Notes: generated by a model from the sequence alone, not told the origin. Counted from the first letter of the stretch, positions 11,936-20,935 are shown. The stretch: DNA of 64,000 bases from Stappia sp. MMSF_3263 (GCF_030733745.1 NZ_JASHIK010000023.1:1-64000), one strand, 5' to 3'. Made by a program: numbers and translations.

Positions 11936-13101
11936 GCGACGCTATCCTGACCCTCAATGCCGGATCGTCGAGCATCAAGCTGGCGGTCTTCGATCTCGCG
12001 CCCGGGGGAGGCCTTTCCTGTTGGCGACGCGGAGAGCTTCGCGAGGCCGGAGCGGCGCAACGGTTCCGCCTGCGCGACGCGCGGGGGCTGACCATCGCCG
12101 AGGAGACATGGCAGGCGGGCGGCTTCGAGACCTCCCTCTCGCAGCTCATGGCGCGCGTCGGGGATGCGCTTGCCGGTCGCCGGCTGGCGGGGATCGGCCA
12201 CCGGGTGGTGCATGGCGGGGCGGGCCACCGCGCGCCGGAACGGGTGACGCCGGACCTGCTGGCCCTGCTGGAGGAGCTTGCGGACCTTGCCCCGCTGCAT
12301 GTGCCGCACAATCTGGCGCCGATCCGGGCGATTGCCAGGCAGTTGCCGGACGTTCCGCAGGTCGTGTGTTTCGATACGGCGTTCCACCATACGATGGCGC
12401 CGGTTGCACGGCGCTTCGCGTTGCCGCGTCAATACGAGGATCGCGGGATCCGCCGCTACGGGTTTCACGGCCTTTCCTACGAATATATCGCCGGCCGGCT
12501 CGCCACCTTGTCGCCGCGCATGCACGCTGGCGGCACGATCATCGCCCATCTGGGCAGCGGCGCCAGCATGTGCGCGATGCGCGGGGGGATCAGTGTCGAC
12601 ACAACGATGGGCTTTACCGCGTTGGACGGACTGGTCATGGGTACGCGATGCGGTGCGCTCGATCCCGGCGCGCTGCTGCATGTGATGCGCCAGGACGGGC
12701 TCGATGTCGAAGCGGCGGAACGGCTGCTCTACACCCGCTCGGGACTGCTCGGATTGTCCGGCGTTTCCAATGACATGCAGGTTCTGCTGGAGAGCGGGGA
12801 GGCAGGCGCGGAGGAGGCTGTCGACGTCTTCGTCTACCGCATCGTGCGGGAAGCGGGGGCGCTTGCCAGCGTGCTCGGCGGGCTCGACGGCTTCGTGTTC
12901 ACCGCCGGGATCGGCGAGAACGCGCCGGAGATCCGCGAGAGGGTCTGCGAGCGACTCGGCTGGCTCGGCGTGGATCTTGACGGGGAGGCCAACCGCTGCG
13001 GCGCGGCGGTGATCTCCACGCCTGAAAGCCGGGTGGAGGTGCGGGTGATCGCCACCGACGAGGAGGCGATGATCGCGGAACATGTCCGCGACCTGCCGTA
13101 G
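11932..13101 (+). CDS. ackA: Acetate/propionate kinase
   Basis: A 389-residue ASKHA-fold kinase that makes ATP from acetyl- or propionyl-phosphate, or runs in reverse. The signature LNAGSSSIKLAVFDL is at residues about 7-21, with RRYGFHGLSYEYI near 180 and DTTMGFTALDGLVMGTR near 225. The start is a GTG whose last bases share the stop of the upstream gene (4-bp overlap), a sign of translational coupling. An 8-bp GC hairpin follows downstream. The acyl specificity (acetate, propionate or butyrate) cannot be told from sequence. Confidence 0.95.
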   Translation: MSDAILTLNAGSSSIKLAVFDLAPGGGLSCWRRGELREAGAAQRFRLRDARGLTIAEETWQAGGFETSLSQLMARVGDALAGRRLAGIGHRVVHGGAGHRAPERVTPDLLALLEELADLAPLHVPHNLAPIRAIARQLPDVPQVVCFDTAFHHTMAPVARRFALPRQYEDRGIRRYGFHGLSYEYIAGRLATLSPRMHAGGTIIAHLGSGASMCAMRGGISVDTTMGFTALDGLVMGTRCGALDPGALLHVMRQDGLDVEAAERLLYTRSGLLGLSGVSNDMQVLLESGEAGAEEAVDVFVYRIVREAGALASVLGGLDGFVFTAGIGENAPEIRERVCERLGWLGVDLDGEANRCGAAVISTPESRVEVRVIATDEEAMIAEHVRDLP

Positions 13102-13144
13102 GTCGCCATAGGTTGCCATGGGCCGCCATGGCCGGATGGCGGAG

Positions 13145-13177
13145 GCCCCGCCCCGGGCGCCCCGGACCCGGCGGGGC
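13145..13177. terminator. GC-rich hairpin between ackA and phasin gene
   Basis: GCCCCGCC (13145-13152) pairs with GGCGGGGC (13170-13177) across a 17-nt loop, between two convergent genes. There is no T run on either side, so this is at best a weak bidirectional terminator or stabilising 3' structure. Confidence 0.4.
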
Positions 13178-13178
13178 G

Positions 13179-13577
13179 TCAGGCGACCGTGAGGGTCGCC
13201 GTTTTCAGGTCGTTGGACAGTTCCTCGGCATCCTTGCGGACCTGCTCGGAGGTTTCCGATGCCACGTCCTGGCCGTAGCGCGCCGCCTTGACGGCTTCGC
13301 GCGTGTAGTCGTCAAAGGCCTGGCTGCAGAACGCACTGCAGGTCGAGACGACCTCGTCCGGCTCGCGGGCCTTTATCAGGCTGTCGACAAGGCGGATGTC
13401 CTGCTCGATCCGGTGGCGAAAGAAGTCCAGCATCTCGGCCTGCCAGCCAAGCGTTGCACGCAACGCTTCGGAGTGCATGCGCTGGGCGATCAGCAGCGGG
13501 TTTGCGTAGGCTGTCTCGAACGGCACCAGCGACGCGTTGACGGCGTCCGCGGGCGTCTTGTTCCGGGCTTTTGCCAT
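13179..13577 (-). CDS. Phasin family protein
   Basis: A 132-residue helical protein of the phasin (phasin_2) family. These proteins coat polyhydroxyalkanoate granules. The sequence has the amphipathic stretch NPLLIAQRMHSEALRATLGW and a central helix IEQDIRLVDSLIKAREPDEV, with a CSAFCSQAFDDYTREA segment typical of the family. The ATG at 13577 is preceded by GGGAGGCAG at good spacing, so I prefer it to the ATG 11 codons upstream. No polyhydroxyalkanoate synthase gene is in the window, though the neighbouring acyl-CoA/acyl-phosphate genes are at least compatible with carbon storage. Confidence 0.8.
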   Translation of the reverse strand: MAKARNKTPADAVNASLVPFETAYANPLLIAQRMHSEALRATLGWQAEMLDFFRHRIEQDIRLVDSLIKAREPDEVVSTCSAFCSQAFDDYTREAVKAARYGQDVASETSEQVRKDAEELSNDLKTATLTVA

Positions 13578-13733
13578 TGTCTGCCTCCCTTGGCTTTCGG
13601 TCCCCGTCACGAACGGGGATGAAAAGCGGTCTGTACGACCGCGGGAGCAAGTGTAAGGGCCGCGTGTGTCAGAACGTTGATCGAGGTCAACAAGACCCTG
13701 CGGCAGTCTGTCATGCCGCAGCTTCGCGCAAGC

Positions 13734-14441
13734 TCAGATGAGCTGCAGGCCCTTGAAGCTCACATGACCGTCGCGACCGACGATGATGTGGTCATGCAGG
13801 ACGATGCCGAGCGGCTTGGCGATCTCGGCGATCTGGTTGGTCATCTGGATGTCGGCGCGAGATGGCGTCGGGTCGCCGGACGGGTGGTTGTGCACGAGCA
13901 CGATGGCGCTGGCGGAGAGTTCCAGCGCCCGCTTCATCACCTCGCGCGGATAGACCGGCGTGTGGTCGACGGTGCCGCGCTGCTGCACCTCGTCGGCGAT
14001 CAGGGCGTTCTTCTTGTCGAGGAAAAGAATGCGGAATTCCTCGCGATCGGAAAAAGCCATGGCGGTGCGGACATAGTCGAGCACGGCCGACCAGGAGGAG
14101 AGGATCTTCCTGCCGGTCACCTGGCCGCGCAGGAAACGTTCGGCGACGGCGTGGGCGAGCTTCAACTCGTCGACGACGCGGTCGCCGACGCCGCGTACCT
14201 CCTTCAGCCGCGCCGGCGGGGCGGCAAGAACCTCGGCGAAAGAGCCGAAGCGGGCGATCAGCGCCTTGGCGATGGGCTTGGTGTCGGCCCGCTTGATCGG
14301 CGAGAAGAGCAAAAGCTCGAGCAGCTCATAATCCTGCAGGGCGGCATGCCCGCCCTCGCGGAAGCGCTGGCGCAGGCGGTCGCGATGGCCGTGAAAATGC
14401 GGGGAGGCAGCGTCCGAGAAGCCGTCTTCCGTGCCGCTCAT
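13734..14441 (-). CDS. radC: RadC-family JAB-domain protein
   Basis: A 235-residue protein with an N-terminal helix-hairpin-helix-like region (about 20-95) and a C-terminal JAB/MPN metalloprotease-like fold. The metal-ligand signature [14 protein letters not shown] is complete at about residues 185-198. The family was named for an E. coli radiation-sensitivity allele that proved to be in another gene, so a DNA-repair function is not established. The ATG-proximal region reads [13 protein letters not shown]. It lies 22 bp from the stop of map and is read in the same direction, so the two may be co-transcribed. Confidence 0.9.
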   Translation of the reverse strand: MSGTEDGFSDAASPHFHGHRDRLRQRFREGGHAALQDYELLELLLFSPIKRADTKPIAKALIARFGSFAEVLAAPPARLKEVRGVGDRVVDELKLAHAVAERFLRGQVTGRKILSSWSAVLDYVRTAMAFSDREEFRILFLDKKNALIADEVQQRGTVDHTPVYPREVMKRALELSASAIVLVHNHPSGDPTPSRADIQMTNQIAEIAKPLGIVLHDHIIVGRDGHVSFKGLQLI

Positions 14442-14462
14442 GCCGCCCCTCCCGCTGCAGGC

Positions 14463-15296
14463 TCAGGGCCGGACGTGCGCCGATGGATTGTCGAGGCCGG
14501 CCGGTGACAAGGTGAAGATCTCGCAGCCCGTAGCGGTGATGCCGACGGAATGCTCGAACTGGGCCGAGAGCGAACGGTCGCGGGTGACCGCGGTCCATCC
14601 GTCCGCCAGGACCTTCACATGTGGTCGGCCGAGATTGACCATCGGCTCGATGGTGAAGATCATGCCGGGCTTCAGCTCGATGCCCTCGCCCGGGCGGCCG
14701 TAATGCAGGATGTTCGGCATGTCGTGGAACAGGCGACCGACGCCATGGCCGCAGAAATCGCGCACGACCGAGCAGCGCTCCGCCTCGACATAGCTCTGGA
14801 TCGCGTGGCCGATATCGCCGGTGGTGTTGCCGGGTTTCGCCGCCGCGATGCCGCGCAGCAGGGATTCGTAGGTGACCTCGACCAGCCGTTCGGCGGCGCG
14901 CTTGGGCTGGCCGACCGAATACATGCGGCTGGAATCGCCGTGCCAGCCGTCAAGGATGTAGGTGACGTCGATATTGACGATGTCGCCGTCCTTGAGCGGC
15001 TTGTCGTTGGGAATGCCATGGCAGACGACATGGTTGATCGAGGTGCAGGTCGACTTGGTGTAGCCGCGATAGTTCAGCGTGGCGGGAATCGCGTCGTGCC
15101 GAATGCCGAAATCGAAGACGAAATCGTCGATCTCCTGCGTCGTGACGCCGGGCACGATCCGCTCGGCCAGAGCGTCTAGGCAGCGGGCGGTGAGTTGCCC
15201 GGCCCGGTGCATGCCGGCGAAGTCGTCCGGTCCGTAGAGCCGGATCTGGCCGGTGTTCTTCAGTGGTGCCGTCGCGGCGTCGATATAGGTGACCAT
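14463..15296 (-). CDS. map: Methionine aminopeptidase, type I
   Basis: A 277-residue cytosolic metalloprotease that removes the initiator methionine from nascent proteins with small second residues. The pita-bread fold ligands can be seen in NIDVTYILDGWHGDSSRM (two Asp) and CGHGVGRLFHD (His), with further Glu ligands in MIFTIEPMVN and AQFEHSVGI. Length is normal for an alphaproteobacterial enzyme, with a short N-terminal extension of about 25 residues. It lies upstream of radC on the same strand. Confidence 0.96.
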   Translation of the reverse strand: MVTYIDAATAPLKNTGQIRLYGPDDFAGMHRAGQLTARCLDALAERIVPGVTTQEIDDFVFDFGIRHDAIPATLNYRGYTKSTCTSINHVVCHGIPNDKPLKDGDIVNIDVTYILDGWHGDSSRMYSVGQPKRAAERLVEVTYESLLRGIAAAKPGNTTGDIGHAIQSYVEAERCSVVRDFCGHGVGRLFHDMPNILHYGRPGEGIELKPGMIFTIEPMVNLGRPHVKVLADGWTAVTRDRSLSAQFEHSVGITATGCEIFTLSPAGLDNPSAHVRP

Positions 15297-15798
15297 CGGT
15301 ATCCCGCAATCTGTCCCGATCCGCCCGGCGCTTCTGGCTGTCGCTCCGGGGGGCGTTGCCGCCGCCGGCGCGATCCCGGCGCCCGAAGGAGGGCGCGCCC
15401 GCCGCTATCGGACCTGTCCTGTTTGGTATAGCCTTAATTCGCCGGGGCGCGCGGTGCAATCCGCATTCGCCGCAGGGTTGCCGACCGCCCAGGAGAGAAG
15501 GGCACGCCAGGCGCAGGCGCGCGCGCGATGCGGGCAGCCTGCCATTTTCCGAGCCGGGCCAAGCACAGGGCTGAACGGGCATCGTAAAGGCTTCGCCCGG
15601 AGCGACCCGCCAGGCAGCCGCATCCACCGCTCATCCTTGCTGGTGATGCGCCACTTCGATCGCCGCCTGTGCCGCAGTCTCGCGCTGCATCCGGGATGCA
15701 AACGCGGCTTGGCCAATCATCAAGCTCAGACATGTCAAGAATCCTTAGGCATCCACGCGCCGGCTATGGTATGCGGCGCGCTCACAGAGGTTCCCCAG
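15297..15798. other. Intergenic region between map and the DEAD-box gene
   Basis: A 502-bp gap. Open frames here (for example 15434-15733 on the minus strand) have no recognisable protein features, are Arg/Ala-rich in the way random GC-rich frames are, and lack good ribosome-binding sites. The divergent promoters of map and the helicase must lie here. I see no clear terminator, RNA structure or repeat. Confidence 0.4.
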
Positions 15799-17610
15799 AT
15801 GGCCCCAGCCCACGACGCCGATTTTTTGCCGACCCCCATTCATCCATCCCTTGCTTCCGCGCTTGAAGCGAAGGGTTACAAACATCTCACGCCGGTCCAG
15901 TTGGAGATGGCGGACAAACGCTATGCCGAGGCCGATCTTCTGGTTTCGGCGCAAACCGGCTCGGGCAAGACGGTTGCCTTCGGCATCGCCATCGCCTCAA
16001 GCCTCCTTGGGAGCGCGAGCCATTTCGATCGCCCGGACCGGCCGTTGGGGCTGATCATCGCGCCGACGCGCGAGCTGGCGCTTCAGGTGCAGCAAGAACT
16101 CGACTGGCTCTATGGGGCGGCGCGTATTCAGACCGCGACTTGCGTCGGAGGCATGGACGTACGCAAGGAACGCCGCGCGCTTGAGCGCGGCGCGCATCTC
16201 GTCGTCGGCACGCCCGGGCGCCTGCGCGATCATATCGGAAGAGGCGCGCTGGACCTCGGGGCGCTGCACACCGTGGTGCTCGACGAGGCCGATGAAATGC
16301 TCGATCTCGGCTTCCGTGAAGACCTTGAATACATCCTCGGCGCGGCTCCGGCGGAACGCCGAACGCTGTTGTTCTCGGCAACTGTGCCACGTGGCATCGC
16401 GGACCTGGCCAAGACCTTTCAGAAGGACGCGCAACGCGTGGCGGTGACCGTCTCGACCGACCAGCACGCCGATATCGAATACCAGATGATGCTTGTGCGG
16501 CGCGACGAGCGCGAGCATGCAGTGATCAATACGCTGCTCAACTCCGACAGCACGAGCGCGCTGGTATTCTGCCACACGCGCGAGGCCGTGCGCCACTTGA
16601 CCGCACGCCTCGCCAACCGCGGCTTCTCGGTGGTTTCGCTTTCAGGCGAAATGGCACAGTCCGAGCGATCCAACGCGTTGCAGGCGATGCGGGATGGCAA
16701 GGCACATGTGTGCGTGGCGACCGACGTCGCGGCCCGCGGCATCGACCTGCCGAATCTTGATCTCGTCATCCATGCGGACGTGCCGAGCAATCCCGCAACG
16801 CTTCTCCATCGCTCCGGCCGGACGGGACGTGCGGGCCGCAAGGGCGTGTGCGTCCTTGTCGTGCCTCAGCACAGGCGCAGCGCGGCGCAACGCGTCCTTG
16901 CGCTGGCCAGGTTGACGGCGGTCGAGCGTGCCGCGCCCGGCATCGCCGAGATCGAGGCGCGTTATCGCAAGGACATAATGGATACGGCGCTCTCCACCGC
17001 CGAACCCGACGAAGCAGAAGCCGCGTTCGTGGCGGAGCTGCTTGCGAAAGTCGCTCCCGAGCGCGTTGCCGCAGCCTTCCTGCGCCACCAGCTCAGCTCC
17101 CGCCCTTTGCCGGAGGATCTGACCCCTCTGCCCGCCGCCGAGATCCACGCGAAAAAGTCCAGGTACGACAAAAAGGTCGGGCACGAGCGTGGCCCGGTCC
17201 CGGCACGAGAGCCACGCGGACCGGACATGGAGGACGGCGTCTGGTTCACGCTTTCGCTCGGCCGCAAGCAGCGCGCCGACCCGAAGTGGCTGCTGCCGAT
17301 GATCTGCAAGGCCGGCGGCGTGACCAAGCGCGACGTCGGCTCGATCAGGATCGAGGATGCCCAGACCCGGTTCGAGATTGCCGGCGACAAGGCGGCCTCG
17401 TTTGCAGAGCAGGTCAACCGGCCCGGCGGTACCGAGCGCGGTATCGTCATCGCACCGGCCGGAGGGGCGCCGGGGCCAGCGCGGCAGGCGAAAGCGAAAG
17501 TCCGCAAAGACGCGAAGCCGGGGAAGAAGCCTGCGCACCGTGGCAAGGCCGCACCTAGCGATCCCGGCCAGGCCCGCAAGCACAAGGGCAAACCGAGGCG
17601 CCCAGGCTGA
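15799..17610 (+). CDS. DEAD-box ATP-dependent RNA helicase
   Basis: About 603 residues. Helicase motifs appear in order: Q motif region HLTPVQLEMA, motif I AQTGSGKT (about 52-59), PTREL, motif II VLDEADEML (Asp about 162), motif III FSATVP, and motif VI HRSGRTGRAG (about 337-346). A C-terminal domain of about 75 residues (from MEDGVWFTLSLGRK, about 476) resembles the DbpA RNA-recognition fold, followed by a basic Lys/Arg tail (from about 555). This suggests a role in ribosome assembly or RNA remodelling. The open frame extends 170 codons upstream, but homology starts at about MAPAHDADFLPTPIHPSL, so I take the ATG at 15799; ATG 15766 is an alternative. Confidence 0.93.
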   Translation: MAPAHDADFLPTPIHPSLASALEAKGYKHLTPVQLEMADKRYAEADLLVSAQTGSGKTVAFGIAIASSLLGSASHFDRPDRPLGLIIAPTRELALQVQQELDWLYGAARIQTATCVGGMDVRKERRALERGAHLVVGTPGRLRDHIGRGALDLGALHTVVLDEADEMLDLGFREDLEYILGAAPAERRTLLFSATVPRGIADLAKTFQKDAQRVAVTVSTDQHADIEYQMMLVRRDEREHAVINTLLNSDSTSALVFCHTREAVRHLTARLANRGFSVVSLSGEMAQSERSNALQAMRDGKAHVCVATDVAARGIDLPNLDLVIHADVPSNPATLLHRSGRTGRAGRKGVCVLVVPQHRRSAAQRVLALARLTAVERAAPGIAEIEARYRKDIMDTALSTAEPDEAEAAFVAELLAKVAPERVAAAFLRHQLSSRPLPEDLTPLPAAEIHAKKSRYDKKVGHERGPVPAREPRGPDMEDGVWFTLSLGRKQRADPKWLLPMICKAGGVTKRDVGSIRIEDAQTRFEIAGDKAASFAEQVNRPGGTERGIVIAPAGGAPGPARQAKAKVRKDAKPGKKPAHRGKAAPSDPGQARKHKGKPRRPG

Positions 17611-17700
17611 ACCTGCCGCGGGACGGTCCTCATTCATAAAGACATGAGCGTGACAAGCCCGTGACCACAACCTGGTTTTCCTTATCGACGAAGGCATACC

Positions 17701-18357
17701 ATGCTGGCCTGGAAACAAGTGGATCGAACCTCTGTCCCCGGCGGGGGCGAACTCAAGCTCATGCAACGGGGCGACGAGTTTTCCATCATGTCGGGGGCGA
17801 CCGAGTTGATGAACAGCCGCCGGGGCGGCTCTGAAGAACAGCTGGCGATCCTGGCGGCCGACCGGATAGGCAAGCGGGACCGGACCCGGGTCCTGATCGG
17901 CGGTCTTGGCATGGGCTTCACGCTGCGGGCAGCGCTCGCGCATTTTTCCGCGCAGTGCGAGATCATCGTCGCCGAACTGGTGCCGACCGTCATCGCCTGG
18001 GCCAAAGGTCCGCTTGCCGGCGTCCACGGCGAAAGCCTGGCGTGTCCGCGCGTCGTCCTTCACGAAGGCGACGTTGCACCGGTGATCAGCGACAACGGGC
18101 CGTTCGACGCCATATTGCTCGATGTCGACAATGGCCCGGATGGACTGTCCCGGCCGGCGAACGACCAGCTTTACAACGCAAGGGGACTGGCTGCCGCGCG
18201 GGCAGCGCTCAATCCCGGCGGCGTTCTGGCCATATGGTCCGCTGCCTCCGATCAACGGTTTGCAAAACGCCTGCGGCAAACCGGTCTGGAGGTCGAGGAG
18301 GTGCGTGTACGCGCAGGCGGCGCACGGCATCTCGTCTGGCTCGCCAGGAAACGCTAG
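17701..18357 (+). CDS. Spermidine-synthase-like SAM-fold protein
   Basis: A 218-residue Rossmann-fold protein related to spermidine synthase/SpeE-like methyltransferases. It has a glycine-rich nucleotide loop LIGGLGMGFTLRAAL (about 62-76), an acidic strand end VAELVP, and the motif ILLDVDNGPDG (about 139-149). It is shorter than true polyamine aminopropyltransferases (about 280) and lacks the usual N-terminal beta domain, so the polyamine role is unproven. It may bind SAM or decarboxylated SAM. It starts 90 bp after the helicase with a GAAGG ribosome-binding sequence and may be in the same transcript. Confidence 0.82.
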   Translation: MLAWKQVDRTSVPGGGELKLMQRGDEFSIMSGATELMNSRRGGSEEQLAILAADRIGKRDRTRVLIGGLGMGFTLRAALAHFSAQCEIIVAELVPTVIAWAKGPLAGVHGESLACPRVVLHEGDVAPVISDNGPFDAILLDVDNGPDGLSRPANDQLYNARGLAAARAALNPGGVLAIWSAASDQRFAKRLRQTGLEVEEVRVRAGGARHLVWLARKR

Positions 18358-18666
18358 GGCGAACCCGAACCAGTCATCCCTTTGCGTCCTCATGGGGCGC
18401 AGCCGCCGGTTCATTGCCCGGGCGCGCCTTGACCACCGGTTTCTTCTTCTAGGCCTTGGAAAATCTGCCCGCTGGGTGTTCACGCCGTGTTCGGAGCCGG
18501 AGCTGCCGCGCGTCTCGCGCCAGCGGGAGTTCACGGACGAGGAGACCCCGGCGCATCTCACGCCTCCCGACGCCATGATTTCGGTTCCGGAGGGCCTCCA
18601 AGCCAGCGCGGCCAACGCAGTTCCAGGTTGAGCATTGGCCATCGCTTTGCTAGCAGAGATGCACGT
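18358..18666. other. Intergenic stretch before the split tRNA-Leu gene
   Basis: 309 bp without a convincing gene. A frame ending at 18631 contains a Pro/Glu-rich peptide (FTPCSEPELPRVSRQREF and onward) that could be the remnant of a lost 3' gene end, but it has no start or ribosome-binding site of its own. The tRNA promoter lies at the right end. Confidence 0.3.
18628..18656 (+). promoter_or_regulatory. Likely promoter of tRNA-Leu(UAA)
   Basis: TTGAGC (18628-18633) and TAGCAG (18651-18656) are separated by 17 bp and end 10 bp before the tRNA 5' end. Both are imperfect matches to a sigma-70-type promoter, but their position is what a tRNA gene requires. Confidence 0.4.
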
Positions 18667-18958
18667 GCGGACGTGGTGGAATTGGTAGACACAAGGGACT
18701 TAAGGCAAACTTGAGTGCGCTGGCGGAAACGCCGGACGTAGAACTGCTCAAATTCGGGGAACCCTGTCAGATGGCGATCCCGAGCCAAGCCCGAGCGATC
18801 GGGAAGGTGTAGAGACTAGACGGGCAGCACCTAAGGCATTCGCTAGGGTGAAGGTATAGTCCAGACCACAAACGCCGAGAGGCGGCGGCGAAAGCCGTAG
18901 CTGGTACGAAAATCCCTCAGCCTTGGCTATGCGGGTTCGAGTCCCGCCGTCCGTACCA
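18667..18958 (+). tRNA. tRNA-Leu(UAA), split by a group I intron
   Basis: Exon 1 is 18667-18701 and exon 2 is 18909-18958. Joined, they make an 85-nt class II tRNA with encoded CCA. The acceptor stem is GCGGACG (18667-18673) paired with CGTCCGT (18948-18954), with G1-U72 at the end as in other leucine tRNAs. The anticodon stem is AGGGA (18694-18698) paired with TCCCT (18913-18917). The loop is C U U A A A A with anticodon UAA. The long variable arm is AGCC-TT-GGCT and the T arm is GCGGG-TTCGAGT-CCCGC. The gene is interrupted after U34, the first anticodon base. A normal tRNA scan could miss it. Confidence 0.95.
18702..18908 (+). ncRNA. Group I intron (IC3-like) in the anticodon loop of tRNA-Leu(UAA)
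   Basis: A 207-nt intervening sequence with the full group I core. P1 pairs exon ACTT and intron AA (18698-18703) with TTGAGT (18711-18716), placing the conserved U-G wobble (U18701, G18713) exactly at the 5' splice site. P4 is TTCGGG (18753-18758) with CCCGAG. The R and S elements are TAGAGACTAGACGG (from 18810) and GTATAGTCC (to 18862), which form P7 GACTA (18814-18818) with TAGTC (18857-18861). P8 is CACCTA/TAGGGTG. Two GNRA hairpins follow (18873-18884 and 18886-18897). The intron ends in the required terminal G (18908). It closely resembles, from memory, the cyanobacterial tRNA-Leu(UAA) intron. There is no endonuclease ORF, so it is a minimal intron that is probably self-splicing. Confidence 0.93.
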
Positions 18959-19454
18959 GTGAATTTGATCCCGGACATTCCACATGGGAGCTGAATTCGC
19001 TGCTTACCCGAGCGTGACAGCCTCACCGGAGGCCCTCTGAAAGGGACGGCAACATGCCCGCCGTCACCTCCGGCAATCCAGCTGCCGGAGAACGGCAGCG
19101 GACTGGGCCGCAGGCGAGCGCGAAGCCTTGACCACGTCCGCCCAGCCTTGTACTTGGCTCGGCTGGGGAAGATGGTAGGTTGGCAGCCGAACGTCCTTGC
19201 CGCCTCGAGGCGACGGGCGGAGGAGGTCCGGGAGGTCCGCCGGGCGAGCAGAATTCGTGCACACGGCCCGGCGCACTGCCGGCGAAAACCGGTTTTACGT
19301 TTCAATACAAGGCTATACGGACGGGCCTGCAGGATCTAAAATTCTTTGGCCTTGCGCCGTGCGGGGGCAGGTCCCGCGCCCCGCGTGCCGGCGGCCCGCA
19401 GCGGCCGGGAGACGAACTGATCGCGAACCGTAGACGACGAAAGACGCCCGCAAC
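18959..19454. other. Intergenic region between tRNA-Leu and trkH
   Basis: 496 bp with no supported gene. Short frames on both strands are Arg/Pro-rich and featureless. Several GC-rich inverted segments occur (for example around 19072-19100, CCGGCAATCCAGCTGCCGG), but none is followed by a T run. The trkH promoter is presumably in the AT-richer patch near 19290-19350. Confidence 0.35.
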
Positions 19455-20900
19455 GTGATTTCACTTCGTCCCGTCCTCAATGTCCTCGGCTTCCTCTATG
19501 TGGGCCTTGCGACCGCCATGCTGATCCCGGCAATGGTCGATGTCGCGGCGCGCAACGCCGACTGGCAGGCCTTCGTCATGTCGGCGCTGATCACCGGGCT
19601 GATCGGCCTGCTCTTGTCGGTCGCCGTCGGCGGGTCGCTGAACCAGGGGCTCGACCTGCGCCAGACCTTCGTGCTGACGACGCTTGCCTGGCTGACCCTG
19701 CCGGCCTTCGGCGCGCTGCCGTTCCTGTGGCTGGGTATCGGCTACGCGGATGCCGTGTTCGAGGCGGTCTCGGGCTTTACCACGACGGGCTCGACCGTGC
19801 TGTCGGGCCTCGACGGGCTGCCGCCGGGACTGCTCGTGTGGCGCTCGCTGATGCAGTGGATGGGGGGCGTGGGCATCGTCGTCATGGCCATCGTGCTGCT
19901 GCCCTTCCTCAAGATCGGCGGCATGCAGCTGTTCCAGACGGAGAATTCCGACCGCAGCGAGAAGATCGTCGCCCGCTCCATCGAACTGGTGCGGCTGATC
20001 GGCGTCTCCTACCTGTTCCTGACGCTGGCCTGCGCGCTGGGCTACTGGGCGACGGGCATGAGCGTGTTCGACGCGGTCAACCATGCCTTCACGACGATCG
20101 CCACCGGCGGCTACTCGACGCATGACGCGTCCTTCGGCTATTTCACCAACCCGGCGACGAGCTGGATCGCGATCCTGTTCATGGTGATCGGCTCGCTGCC
20201 CTTCGTGCTGATCATCCAGGCGCTGCGCGGCAAGCCGTTGTCGCTCTGGCGGGATCCGCAGGTGAGGGCGTTCTTCGGCTTCATCGTGCTGGTGTCGCTG
20301 GCGGTCACGGTCTATCTGGGGCTGGAGCACCGGGTGCCCTTCGGCGAGGCGCTGCGCATCTCCGCCTTCAACATGATCGCCATCGTCACCGGCACCGGTT
20401 ATGCCTATGGCGACTACACGACCTGGGGCGCCCCCATCGTCGTGCTGGCGCTTTTGCTGAAATTCGTCGGCGGCTGCACCGGATCGACGACCGGCGGCAT
20501 CAAGATGTTCCGTTTTCTCGTTTTCTTCGGCACGGTGCGCGCCCATCTGCGCCGCATGGTGCGCCCGAACCGGGTGCTCTCCGAGGAATACGGCAACACG
20601 CGCCTGACACAGGACCTGTCGTTCTCGGTGCTTGCCTTTCTCGTCGTGTACATGGGCACGGTCGGGGTGCTGACCCTGGTGCTGGCGAGCTTCGATCTCG
20701 ACCTGGTCACGGCGCTTTCGGCGGCCGCGACGGCGGTCGGCAATGTCGGTCCCGGCCTTGGCCCGATCATCGGCCCCTCTGGCAATTTTGCGCCGATCCC
20801 GGACGGCGCGAAATGGATCCTGTCCTTCGCCATGCTGATGGGGCGGCTTGAACTGTTCACCGTGCTGGTGCTGCTTGATCCGGATTTCTGGTCGCGCTGA
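19455..20900 (+). CDS. trkH: TrkH-family potassium uptake membrane subunit
   Basis: A 481-residue inner-membrane protein with about 10-12 hydrophobic segments and the repeated pore-loop signature of Trk/Ktr channels: [13 protein letters not shown] near residue 110, [12 protein letters not shown] near 215, a third loop with [12 protein letters not shown], and a fourth with TAVGNVGPG near 430. It conducts K+ inward, normally with a cytoplasmic TrkA (RCK) partner, which is not in this window. The start is a GTG at 19455 that begins directly at the first conserved residues ([15 protein letters not shown]). sfsA follows 35 bp after the stop. Confidence 0.93.
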   Translation: MISLRPVLNVLGFLYVGLATAMLIPAMVDVAARNADWQAFVMSALITGLIGLLLSVAVGGSLNQGLDLRQTFVLTTLAWLTLPAFGALPFLWLGIGYADAVFEAVSGFTTTGSTVLSGLDGLPPGLLVWRSLMQWMGGVGIVVMAIVLLPFLKIGGMQLFQTENSDRSEKIVARSIELVRLIGVSYLFLTLACALGYWATGMSVFDAVNHAFTTIATGGYSTHDASFGYFTNPATSWIAILFMVIGSLPFVLIIQALRGKPLSLWRDPQVRAFFGFIVLVSLAVTVYLGLEHRVPFGEALRISAFNMIAIVTGTGYAYGDYTTWGAPIVVLALLLKFVGGCTGSTTGGIKMFRFLVFFGTVRAHLRRMVRPNRVLSEEYGNTRLTQDLSFSVLAFLVVYMGTVGVLTLVLASFDLDLVTALSAAATAVGNVGPGLGPIIGPSGNFAPIPDGAKWILSFAMLMGRLELFTVLVLLDPDFWSR

Positions 20901-20935
20901 TCCGGCACCGGCCGCGTTTCCCTCAGGAGGTTGCC

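Noticed and set aside
15434-15733. 99-residue minus-strand frame between map and the helicase
   Set aside because: No ribosome-binding site, no family resemblance and composition typical of chance frames.
16642-18642. A 666-codon minus-strand frame opposite the helicase and the SAM-fold gene
   Set aside because: It mirrors two real genes in reverse, has no motif and would require overlap of the whole helicase C-terminus.
18702-18908. Homing endonuclease gene inside the tRNA intron
   Set aside because: No open frame of useful length exists; only the ribozyme core is present.
18667-19454. tRNA-Leu as an attachment site of a genomic island
   Set aside because: No integrase, no direct repeat of the tRNA 3' end and no composition shift were seen on either side within the window.
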